From Rutpela maculata (lineage: Eukaryota > Arthropoda > Insecta > Coleoptera > Cerambycidae): a DNA stretch of 64,000 nucleotides. The position numbers and the translations under genes are program-made. The stretch is from NCBI GenBank assembly GCA_936432065.2, contig OW386292.2, forward strand, positions 135,361,460-135,425,459. Direction: 5' to 3'. Numbering within the stretch: the stretch's first letter is position 1; each line of letters begins with the position of its first letter. The notes beneath the pieces were generated by a model. The model ran no database searches. It was not told where the DNA came from and saw only the letters and a list, made by a program, of their open reading frames with translations. Of this stretch, positions 46,701 to 57,975 are shown in pieces.

Positions 46701-49303
46701 GTTTTACATTAGATACTGTCCTCATAAATTCTCATTGATGTGGTATAAGTAAATGTCTGGATTTACAAATAGATACTGTTTAAAATATTTAGTTGCTTTA
46801 TTCTGATATAATTTTCATATTTAAATTAGATCCGAATGCATACTGATAAAGACTTATATAATTTACTATTGGCACAACAAATACATACTCGTAGAAACTG
46901 CTATTATCAATCCTTTCGAAGTAATACTAAATATGTACCTGGAATTTCCACACGTAACATGTAGTGAACAATTTGTTACTGATCAAACCTCATCACAATT
47001 ATATTCGGAAAACAGCATAAATACTGTTAGAAATTGATCGCATATAATCTCATTCGAAGTGGTTAAACTTGTATTTGTAATTGCAGTTGAAAACTGACCT
47101 TTCTTTTTACCCATTCAAACAAATGAACACATTTAATATATTACTGAAAAAAAACATAAATACTGATAGAAACTGATCTCATAAATCCCTATTCAAACAT
47201 TATAATTTGTAATCTTCAATTGCAAATCAAAACTGTTCTAACCTAATGCAGCTCGTTTCTTATAGAAACTCTTGCCATTTAACCACAGAAAACCGCACGT
47301 TTTACATTAGATACTGTCCTCATAAATTCTCATTGAGATAGTATAATTAAATGTCTGGATTTACAAATAGATACTGTTTAAAATATTTGGTTGCTTTATT
47401 CTGATATGATTTTCATATGTAAATTAGATCCGAATGCATACTGATAAAGACTTATATAATTTACTATTGGCACAACAAATACATACTCGTAGAAACTGCT
47501 ATCATCAATCCTTTCGAAGTAATACTAAATATGTACCTGGAATTTCCCACCATATCGTAACATGTAGTGAACAATTTGTTACTGATCAAACCTCATCACA
47601 ATTATATTCGGAAAACAGCATAAATACTGTTAGAAATTGATCGCATATAACCCCATTCGAACTGATTAAATTTGTATTTGTAATTTCAGTTGAAAATTGA
47701 CCTTTCTTTTTACCCATTCAAACATATGAAAACACATTTAATATATTACTGAAAAAAAAAAACATTAATACTCATAGAAACTGATCTCATAAATCCCTAT
47801 TCAAACATTATAATTTGTAATCTTCAATTGCAAATCAAAACTGTTCTAACCTAATGCAGCTCGTTTCTTATAGAAACACTTGCCATTTAACCACGGAAAG
47901 CCGTACGTTTTACATTAGATACTGTTCTCATAAATTCTCATTGAGATAGTATAAGTAAATGTAAAGACTTATATAATTTACTAGAGGAACAACAAATAGA
48001 TACTCGTAGAAACTGCTCTCATCAATCCTTTTGAAGGAATACTAAATGTGTACTTGGAATTTCTGACCATATCATAACAAGTAGTGAACAATTTGTTACT
48101 GATTAAACCTCATCACAATTATATTCGGAAAACAGCATAAATACTTTTAGAAATTAATCGCATATAACCCCATTCAAAGTGATTAAACTTGTATATGTAA
48201 TTGCAGTTGAAAACTGACCTTTCTTTTTACCCATTCAAACAAATGAAAACACATTTAATATATTACTGAAAAAGAACATTAATACTCATAGAAACTGATC
48301 TCATAAATCCCTATTCAAACATTATAATTAGTAATCTTCAATTGCAAGTCAAAACTGTCCTAACCTAATGCAGCTCGTTTCTTATAGAAACACTTGCCAT
48401 TTAACCACGGAAAGCCGCAGGTTTTACCTTAGATACTGTTCTCATAAATTCTCATTGATGTGGTATAAGTAAATGTTTGTTGCTCCATTCTGGTAGAAAC
48501 TGATAGAAATTTCAGCAGCAACTTTAACTCCAGGCTCCAGTAGAGGGAGCTGTATACGTGTCGCTAATTCATATCTAATCTAATGTGACCTAAGGAACTG
48601 ACGTGTGTTTGTTAAATTAAAAGTAAAGCAGTCTCTTTCACTGCTAACTCATTCATTGCTTCTAGGCTAGAACAAGAACACCCGAGGAAATAAGGACTTT
48701 GCAGTATTTTGTGTTTACCACAATATTAGTATTTTTCTATTTGAAATATGCAATTTAAACTGTACATTTGTCGGCATGCATATCCAAATTAATACTAATA
48801 AAAAAGCAAAATGGAAGTTTACAATAAAAATACATCTGTAAAATATACAATTGAAACTGTACATTTGTTGACATGTATATACACATTAATACTAATAAAA
48901 AGACAATGTTGAAATTTACAATAAAAACATGTTGATAAATGGTGTGTTACATACAATAGATACTGGAGAAAGGACGGACTGAAACTCTTATGATATTACT
49001 TATAGAAAAGTTTAGAATCTCTTTAAAGTTGTATCTGTAATTCCATATGTTTGCAGATATAAGGGCAAGGGTGCATTTGCAGACACTAAACTGTAGATTT
49101 ATTGATGCATATTTCATATAAGTACTCATGAAAGGGCAACATGATAATTCCAAATAGCTCATTCGGAATTACTGTTTCATAACCGATTTAAAACTTAATA
49201 AAACAGATAAAATCCTGTCTGTATAATACTAATATAACTTATAGGAACGATAAAACCGCATCACTTTTTTTCTATAAGTTTCTATGTGGAATTTTTGGCA
49301 GGG
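43756..49303. mobile_element. Element d, copy 1: palindromic satellite-like TIR element
   Basis: Ends CCCTGTCAAAAA and, inverted, CCCTGCCAAAAA, flanked by AT on the left and AA on the right. The left half holds about three tandem copies of a roughly 600-bp unit (GGGATTTATGAGATCAGTTT at 44105, 44708 and 45299). The right half holds about four copies inverted. The halves meet at a hairpin near 45935. Within each unit TTTCTATGAG, GTTTCTATAAGAAAC and TTTATGAGAACAGTATC recur. A non-repetitive end segment follows at about 48480-49303. Length 5.5 kb. No transposase or other gene is seen. Confidence 0.8.
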
Positions 49304-51674
49304 AATCTTTCAATTTTAAAGGTACTAAGGCAGAGCTTCCAGATACATAGAATACGATTAGGTATTTATCGTGGCATCTAACTTTTTACTGAATTATAAT
49401 TCTGATTAGATTTCCATCAATATGTTACTAAAAATATCCAAAGCTTCACATTTCAAGGGAAACAGGAATGTAATGAAACCCGTTATTTGTTTTTAACACA
49501 TATTATTCAGATATTTCATAAGTAATTATAAAAAAATTTTAGAATCTTATTCCATATTATTTTCTTTTCCAGTGTCCTTTTTCCTAAAAATAATAAACAA
49601 TATTTAAAAATTAATACCAGGATAAAAATTAGTGATATTTATTTTCATTAATTTGATATTGTTAATATTCAAGACAAACTTCACCTCGTCGCCATGTGAC
49701 TTTCTTGTCTGTAATTATAACCAGTTTCAGAGGGAAGGCTCGTTGGTGAAACCTTCATAGGTATACTTATTTGACTTAGAATCTTTAAAATCATGTATTG
49801 ATTTATCAGTGAATTTCACATAAAATAACTTCAACTTCATAATAACTAAGTATTAAAATTTTGATCTGTCATGTGTAAGAGACCAGGCTGTTATATCCTA
49901 ACCTTTAGGTACCTAAACAACACAAGTGTAATTCAACACAAAAATGTAATTATAGATCTTTTTTAGACTAATTAGCATCTGTTGGTTAGGTATGCCAACG
50001 AAAGCAAAAGTTGCCTGATATTTGTAGGAACACACTGGTTAATGTGGTAATTAAAAGTTAGGTCTTATTCATATGTCAAGTTGTAAATTTTATCCAACGT
50101 CAAAGTGACAATAAAGTATGACATGACGAATATATGAATTTTGATACATGAAATAAATATCACTATTGTTTATAAATAACAGAGAACTGAAAATATGTTC
50201 ATTGCGATCCACAAAAGATGAAACAACTAATATTTAATATTATGTCTAAAAATGCCCACCTGATTTTTTCTATTTTTTTTAAGCAAGTTATGGCCTAGAT
50301 CCCCGAGTCAAATTTCTCGATTTTTGTGATTTACATAGACTATAAATTCGAAAAATCAGTTTAATAAAAATTGTTGAAACCCTATAGGGTCATGTAAAAA
50401 GACTCATTGAAAAATACGATTTATTTTGAAAAATTTTAAACAAAAAAATTTACTCCTTCCACCTCCGAATTACCACTTGGCTGAGGCTGAATATGTGCGG
50501 TGATCGAAAATATACCCCCGTGGGTCGTCTATAAAATTTGAGACTTTTCTGTCTTTATTGGCAAGATATATTAAACCACGTAGGTATCAAACACGACATA
50601 TATTATTGATAGATATTACGAAGTCCTTAAAAAACATACTTTTTAACCAATGTTTACAAAGTAGAAAAATATTAAAAAAAAACAACACTTTCAACCCCAA
50701 AACTACCCCTTCAAAGAGACGATTGAAAATGAATTTATTACACTTTCAATAACTTATTTATGTTAGGTAGGTACCTATGTAAAATAAATAGACGTACTTA
50801 CCGTTAAACACGGGGATCTCTTTCTTCTAAAAATGACTACCACCAGATAAGGTACTAGCATAAAAACATAAAACTATAATCACAAAAAAGGTAAAAAATA
50901 CACAAAACAGTTTACAGCTCTCATAAACGCTATGTATAACAAATAACAAATAACAATGGCGACCTCACTTCAGAAATCAAGTTCGTACTTTCGTACTGCG
51001 AGTGCGCAGTAATTAAGCCAGCCGTGTATGTAATATCATGTGATCTCACCAAGGTTTTATCATAGGAAGGTGCAGCAAACTTTGTAAATACCTCGATTTT
51101 ACATATAAATATCATGTATACGACTGCGGTGTATTTGCATATTATATTAATATTACTTTATTACGGGTTTTGTGTATAATAAAAGACAATATGGTATTAA
51201 CAGAAATATAAATGAAAATTGATAATCATCTGTGACGTAACAAATAGCGACAGACATTACCTTCTTGTAGCAAAGCTTGCTTTGCTTTAACGCTGTTTAC
51301 GTCATCCTTGGTTTGGCGGTTTACTGAATACCCTACCGCGGCTGATGACAAAATTCATTTATAAAGGCGAATGCCATTAGAAATTAGAACTAACATAAGA
51401 TTTAAAGCAAAAATAACATTTTAGAATTACATGACGAACTTGTCTAGCGATCCAACGAGACGATAAGCAATTTTACCTATCATACCTGTATATTTTGGAG
51501 TTAGAACAGCGTATAATAATACCTTCTCACCAAAACTATTAGAAAAAAAGCGACATAATAAAGGCATTTTACATTTCCGCAGATTTCTATTTAGATTATC
51601 TATTTTTTGTAGGTTATAATTCAGATATTCCATATGTTTATAAAGAATATTCTTCACAATTTAAATGAAATAAA
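49304..51674. other. AT-rich noncoding sequence between the two d elements
   Basis: No gene. Around 50240-50540 the sequence (GTTATGGCCTAGATCCCCGA, GGGTCGTCTATAAAATTTG) looks like an interspersed repeat, but no second copy occurs in the window. Confidence 0.4.
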
Positions 51675-51864
51675 TATAATCTTGAGATATGTCAACCATA
51701 TATCCTGAGGATATTGGTAAATCATATGCGTACAATATTGATATCTGTTAACGAATATCCCGGATATATCTGGAATATATCAGGCATATTCAATTAATTG
51801 CGGATATTCTATAGAAAACTGGCATGTATTTTTCATATTCAGTGAATATAGTGTGCCGTCTGGG
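51675..51864. mobile_element. Orphan right end of a CCC-type iteron element (GGATATT motif)
   Basis: Ends GTGTGCCGTCTGGG. The preceding 180 bases repeat GGATATTG, AATATCC, GATATC and GGATATATC in both orientations. Layout and terminus parallel the end at 40784. The left end was not identified; element d copy 1 or other insertions may have displaced it. Confidence 0.4.
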
Positions 51865-52031
51865 GACCTATGTGATTGAATAATTACATTTGTTAATAAA
51901 AACAAATATGACAATTCTTTTCATTTTACGAATTTTCAGTCTTTCTCACTGTTTTTATATACCTTGCTTCCATGTTTTCACGCTACATAGCTTTCATTCG
52001 AGTATGAACATTCCGAGTAGAGAGAAGAACT

Positions 52032-52284
52032 CAGGGTGACCACATACGTCCGGAATTTCGTTGGAAAGTCTTACAAGTGTCCAGCAGAAGTCCAGCATTC
52101 AGGTTATAGTGAAGTTACGGCATTACGTTTTGCTTGTAAAAATTTTTTTTTTACCCCCCCCTCCCCTCATCAAAAAATTGGGATCAAGAGATGATTTTTC
52201 GGAATTCTGTCTCCTCCCTCCCTCATCAAATTCTTTCCCAGCAGAAGTGTCCAGCATTCACTTAACAAAAATCTGGTCACCCTA
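52032..52284. mobile_element. hAT-type MITE (CAGGGTGACCA)
   Basis: Ends CAGGGTGACCA and TGGTCACCCTA are inverted with one change. Flanks GAAGAACT (52024-52031) and GAAGAGCT (52285-52292) match at 7 of 8 positions, a decayed 8-bp duplication. 253 bp, with an internal C-rich run. No coding sequence. Confidence 0.75.
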
Positions 52285-52321
52285 GAAGAGCTGCACCTGT
52301 GCCTATCACCTCACCTGTAAT

Positions 52322-55300
52322 CCCTGTCAAAAAAATCTCATCAATCCGTATTGAAAATTATCAAAAATTAATAAGTATCTATGAGAACCTATATGGTCAA
52401 TAAGTTTCTATAAGAGTTAGGTAAAGTTGCTGTTGAAATTGTTATTAGTTTATATCAGAATTGACCAGCAAAACGAGTCAAGCCATATCCATTTGTAAAT
52501 CCAAACATTTACTTATACCACATCAATGGGAATTTATGAGCACAGTATCTAATGTAATTCGTGCGGTTTTCCATGATTAAAAGACAAGTGTTTCTTTAAG
52601 AAACGAGCTGCATTAGGTTAGAACAGTTTTGATTTGCAATTGAAGATTACAAATTACAATGTTTGAATAGGGATTTATGAGATCAGTTTCTATGAGTATT
52701 AATTTTTTTTTTTCAGTAATATATTAAATGTGTTTTCATTTGTTTGAATGGGTAAAAAGAAAGGTCATCACTAAAGATTCGGATCTAATTTAAATATGAA
52801 AATTATATCAGAATAAAGCAACCAAATATTTTAAACAGTATCTATTTGTAAATCCAGACATTTACTTATACTATCTCAATGAGAATTTATGAGAACAGTA
52901 TCTAATGTAAAACGTGCGGCTTTTCGTGGTTAAATGGCAAGTGTTTCTATAAGAAACGAGCTGCATTAGGTTAGAACAGTTTTGATTTGCAATTGAAGAT
53001 TACAAATTATAATGTTTAAATAGGGATTTATGAGATCAGTTTCTATGAGTATTAATGTTTTTTTTTCAGTAATATATTAAATGTGTTTTCATTTGTTTGA
53101 ATGGGTAAAAAGGAAGGTCAGTTTTCAACTGCAATTACAAATACAAATTTAATCGCTTCGAATGGGGTGATATGCGATCAATTTCTAACAGTATTTATGC
53201 TGTTTTCCGAATATAATTGTGATGAGGTTTGATCCGTAACAAATTGTTCACTACATGTTACGATATGGTCGGAAATTCCAGGTACATATTTAGTATTCCT
53301 TCAAGAGGATTGATGACAGCAGTTTCTACGAGTATTTATTTGTTGTTCCTACAGTAAATTATATAAGTCTTTATATAATTTAAATGCAAAAATCATATCA
53401 GAATGAAACCTCAAATATTTTAAACAGTGTCCACCTGTAAATCCAAACATTTAAAGATAATATTATAATGAGAATCCATCAGAACAGTATCTAATGTAAC
53501 GTGTGCGGTTTTCCGTGGCTAAATTTTAAAATTATTTGCAATAAATAAGCTTTAAGGGATTCGAACAGTTTTCATTTGCATTTCCAGATAAATAGTTTTA
53601 ATTGTTAGGGATCTATGAGGTCAGTGTAATGTTTTTTTTTCAAAATAAAATGTGTTTTTATTAAAAAAAAACATTACACAAAGACACTGATCTCATAGAT
53701 CCCTATTTAACAATTAAAACTATTCATCTGGAATTGCAAATTAAAACTGTTCAAATCCGTTAAAGCTATTTATTAAAAATACTTTTAAAATTTAGCCACG
53801 GAAAGCCGCACGCGTTACATTGGATACTGTTCTGATTGGTTCTCATTAAAATATATCTTTAAATGTTTGGATTTACAAGTGGATACTGTTTAAAATATTT
53901 GGTTGCTTTATTCTGATATAATTTTCATATTTAAATTAGATCCGAATGCATACTGATAAAGACTTATATAATTTACTATTTGCACAACAAATACATACTC
54001 GTAGAAACTGCTATCATCAATCCTTTCGAAGTAATACTAAATATGTACCTGGAATTTCTGACCATATCGTAACATATAGTGAACAATTTGTTACTGATCA
54101 AACCTCATCACAATTATATTCGGAAAACAGCATAAATACTATTAGAAATTGATCGCGTATAACCCCATTCGAAGTGATTAAATTTGTATTTGTAATTTCA
54201 GTTGAAAACTGACCTTTCTTTTTACCCATTCAAACATATGAAAACACATTTAATATATTACTAAAAAAAAAACATTAATACTCATAGAAACTGATCTCAT
54301 AAATCCCTATTCAAACATTATAATTTGTAATCTTCAATTGCAAATCAAAACTGTTCTAACCTAATGCAGCTCGTTTCTTATAGAAACACTTGCCATTTAA
54401 CCACGGAAAGCCGTACGTTTTACATTAGATACTGTTCTCATAAATTCTCATTGAGATAGTATAAGTAAATGTAAAGACTTATATAATTTACTAGAGGAAC
54501 AACAAATAGATACTCGTAGAAACTGCTCTCATCAATCCTTTTGAAGGAATACTAAATGTGTACTTGAAATTTTCGACCATATCATAACAAGTAGTGAACA
54601 ATTTGTTACTGATCAAACCTCATCACAATTATATTCGGAAAACAGCATAAATACTGTTAGAAATTGATCGCGTATAACCCCATTCGAAGTGATTAAATTT
54701 GTATTTGTAATTGCAGTTGAAAACTGACCTTTCTTTTTACCCATTCAAACAAATGAAAACACATTTAATATATTACTGAAAAAAAAACATTAATACTCAT
54801 AGAAACTGATCTCATAAATCCCTATTCAAACATTATAATTAGTAATCTTCAATTGCAAGTCAAAACTGTCCTAACCTAATGCAGCTCGTTTCTTATAGAA
54901 ACACTTGCCATTTAACCACGGAAAGCCGCACGTTTTACCTTAGATACTGTTCTCATAAATTCTCATTGATGTGGTATAAGTAAATGTTTGCTGCTCCATT
55001 CTGGTAGAAACTGATAGAAATTTCAGCAGCAGCTTTACTCCTGGCTCCAGTAGAGGGAGCTGTATACGTGTCGCTAATTCATATCTACTCTAATGTGACC
55101 TAAGGAACTGACGTGTGTTTATTAAATTAAAAGTAAAGCAGTCTCTTTCACTGCCAACTCATTCATTGCTTCTAGGCTAGAATAAGAACACCCGAGGAAA
55201 TAAGGACTTTGCAGTATTTTGTGTTTACCACAATATTAGTATTTCTATTTGAAATATGCAATTTAAACTGTACATTTGTCGGCATGCATATCCAAATTAA

Positions 55301-55807
55301 TACTAATAAAAAAGCAAAATGGAAGTTTACAATAAAAATACATCTGTAAAATATACAATTGAAACTGTACATTTGTTGACATGTATATCCACATTAATAC
55401 TAATAAAAAGACAATGTTGAAATTTACAATAAAAACATGTTGATAAATGGTGTGTTATATACGATAGATACTGGAGAAAGGACGGACTGAACTCTTATGA
55501 TATTACTTATAGAAAAGTTTAGAATCTCTTTAAAGTTGTATCTGTAATTCCATATGTTTACAGATATAAGGGCAAGGGTGCATTTGCAGACACTAAACTG
55601 TAGATTTGTTGTATATTTCATATAAGTACTCATGAAAGGGCAACATGATAATTCCAAATAGCTCATTCGGAATTACTGTTTCATAACCGATTTAAAACTT
55701 AATAAAACAGATAAAATCCTGTCTGTATAATAATAATATAACTTATAGGAACGATAAAACCGCATCACTTTTTTTTTATAAGTTTCTATGCGGAATTTTT
55801 GGCAGGG
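52322..55807. mobile_element. Element d, copy 2
   Basis: The same ends as copy 1 (CCCTGTCAAAAA and inverted CCCTGCCAAAAA), flanked by AT on both sides. The same left segment (AATCCGTATTGAAAATTATC), the same tandem units, a central hairpin at about 53640 and the same end segment (GGCTCCAGTAGAGGGAGCTG at 55045, as at 48533). It has fewer units per arm than copy 1, so the array length varies between copies. 3.5 kb, no gene seen. Confidence 0.85.
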
Positions 55808-55834
55808 ATGGTCAATCCCCTCTACTGCAATGAG

Positions 55835-56010
55835 CTCAGATAGCACAAAGATGTCTTTAAGACGTCATAAAAATGTCTCCTTTAGACATTTCACAATGTC
55901 TTAAAGTCGCCATGTACACTTTACAGATATCTGAAAGACGCCTTATTTAGGCCTTATATTAAAAATCGCGATGTTATACAGAAGTCTTTCAAGATCCATT
56001 GTTGGTCTAA
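55835..56010. mobile_element. Orphan left end of a CCC-type iteron element (AGACGTC motif)
   Basis: Starts CTCAGATAGCACA, one base from the inverse of the terminus at 40784. It is followed by dense repeats of GTCTTTAAGAC, AGACATT, TGTCTTAAAG and GAAAGACG. No matching right end was found. Confidence 0.4.
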
Positions 56011-56461
56011 AGCAGATTTAAAATAGATGAGGAAAAAAACGCATTCGTATACCTATTGGTTTTATAAGCAATATTACCTTTACTTAATAAAATTTTTGAC
56101 GGTAATTTTTTTGTTTTCAAAAACAGCATTATCGCAGCTAAAAATCACAAAAACGTTGCTATTAATGTAATGATAAAGGGGATTGAAAAACTTAACTAGG
56201 ATTTTCAATTGAAATAAATAAATAAAAACAAAAATGTCACCAATTGACAATTCGTTAATATCAGGTAGGGTTAACGGAATTTTGATTTATTGTGATTACA
56301 TATACGTTCTATCATTATGAATATGACATTTCAAAAATAGTTTTAGAAATTAATTTTTAAATGATAAAGTTTGCATTAAAAAGCTGATTTAGGTATTTAA
56401 AATAGAACAATAATTAAAAAATCACTACATTTGCGGTGCATTGTTTATTTATTTATTTTAC
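56011..56461. other. AT-rich noncoding sequence
   Basis: No gene or repeat boundary is seen. Confidence 0.4.
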
Positions 56462-57147
56462 AATTAGGAAGTTTCCATTTTTCTCATTTTCTCATAATAA
56501 ATAGTCATAAAAATCTAAAAAATATCTAATTTTTTTTTTAAATTATCTATAAATGAAAAAGCTATGGTCCTTTCAAGTTTAAAATGTCGCGATCATCTGG
56601 GCTGAACTCGAATACGTCACAATACATGATTCCGCCAACAGCGAGCGGGCGCGGGCACCTTTATACTCGCTGGCAGGCACCGCAGTTTATAGCCAGCTTG
56701 CATTTGAGAGCCGAAAAAATTGCTAAAACATGCAATTTTGGCACGTTCATATTTTTCGAAAAACACCATTGGGACGGCCGTATGATGTCGCGACGCAAAG
56801 AGGAAGTCTTCCAGATAAACCTGATCGTAAATTGCACGGCGAAATTCGAAAATTCGGCTCGGCACGAACGAATCAAGTGACATTTTGTGACATTTCAGAA
56901 AATCGAGCACATACACTAAATAAAGGGAACATACAGCGCGCCGCCGGCAAGGCAAGTCAGCGCGTTGTGTATTGTGACGTCACGGTGGACTTCAGCCGAG
57001 GCGAAGTATTCCAATAAGAAATTGAATAAGTTCGTGAGTTTTTCAGATATCGAGATAATTTTTTTTTTTTGTTTGACTAGTTATCTGAAAGACTACTAAA
57101 TGAGGTTGAATGTACATGATATTTCTAAAATAGGAAACTTCCTAATT
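56462..57147. mobile_element. TIR element carrying the GC-richer repeat, copy 2
   Basis: Bounded by AATTAGGAAGTTTCC and its exact inverse GGAAACTTCCTAATT, 686 bp apart. The interior (56580-57015) is unusually GC-rich with CpG (CGAGCGGGCGCGGGCACC, GTGTATTGTGACGTCACGG) and contains the repeat shared with 22990-23180. Overlapping frames on both strands stay open for 70-110 codons, as expected in GC-rich DNA; I do not count them as genes. Confidence 0.55.
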
Positions 57148-57599
57148 ATCTAAACAATCATATCGGGCTTAATTACAAGGAGTAAGTACGTATATATGAC
57201 AATAACAATTAAGAATAAGTAAATGACCCGCTTAAAAAGTTTAAAAAATTATAAATACATGTAAAGTAACAATTATACATAATAATTAAACAGAAGTGTA
57301 AAAACAAAGTTATATATATTATACTATATTATATTGTGGATTATATAAGGGGTTGCTCGGCTTTTTCGGCAATTCTTCGCATCGTCCTAAAAGATCTTTT
57401 GTGAATTACTACAATTAGTTGTTGCCCAGAACTCCCAAGCTTCAGCCATCTTCAATCCATCTATGTACCAGATGAGTACCTCTTCTCCAACTGCAGGACT
57501 GCGACTCTACTCATCTGACTGCTCTCAATTAGCACATCTACTAATCATTTAAATTTTCATTTTCAAGCCACCATATTTTTTTTAACATAGCACAGTTTT
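57148..57599. other. Noncoding sequence downstream of P3
   Basis: No gene is seen. GC content rises around 57340-57540 without an open frame of note. Confidence 0.4.
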
Positions 57600-57975
57600 C
57601 ATTACAGTATATGTATGTTTCTTTCTTCTGTTTTTGTTTATGACTTAGTAAGTATGCTTACATACTACTTAATTTACTTTTACTTAGCTTTATTGTTTTG
57701 TTTGACAACTGTATACAGTACATTGTGTGAAACTGAGAAACATTCTATTCTATTCTGTCCTTATGCGGCAGCAAATAATTTGTGAGATAATTTTTATATG
57801 CTGCATGATATGACAAGTTACATTTGTATACTGTTAATTCTTCAGAAAATGTGTTTCGAGGTACTTTTTACTTTCTATTTTACATACTAGGATCAATAGT
57901 CACGTTTCTACATTTTTACTTCTAAAGCTTATGTGCTTATATACCAGCAAATGTCTTTTAAAGCTATATTGCAGT
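57600..57975 (-). pseudogene. Decayed finger tail downstream of P3
   Basis: Read on the minus strand, degenerate finger DNA continues after the P3 stop (CATTTGCTGGTATATAAGCA, then AAAAAGTACCTCGAAACACA, then TACAAATGTAACTTGTCATA). The pieces run parallel to the tails behind P1 (6040-6300) and P2 (29940-30190). Confidence 0.7.

Noticed and set aside
47434..54152. Near-identical 68-codon frames in both d elements (47434-47640 and 53946-54152)
   Set aside because: They lie in the repeated iteron unit and reflect copy similarity, not a conserved protein; other units of the same array have the frame broken.
48947..55666. Similar minus-strand frames in the end segments of d copies 1 and 2 (48947-49162 and 55424-55666)
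   Set aside because: The frames differ by small indels and lose register between copies, with no domain; best explained by shared noncoding DNA.
56584..57017. Several overlapping frames of 70-112 codons on both strands
   Set aside because: GC-rich DNA has few stops by chance; no domain, no start context, and the related copy at 22990-23180 does not keep the frames.
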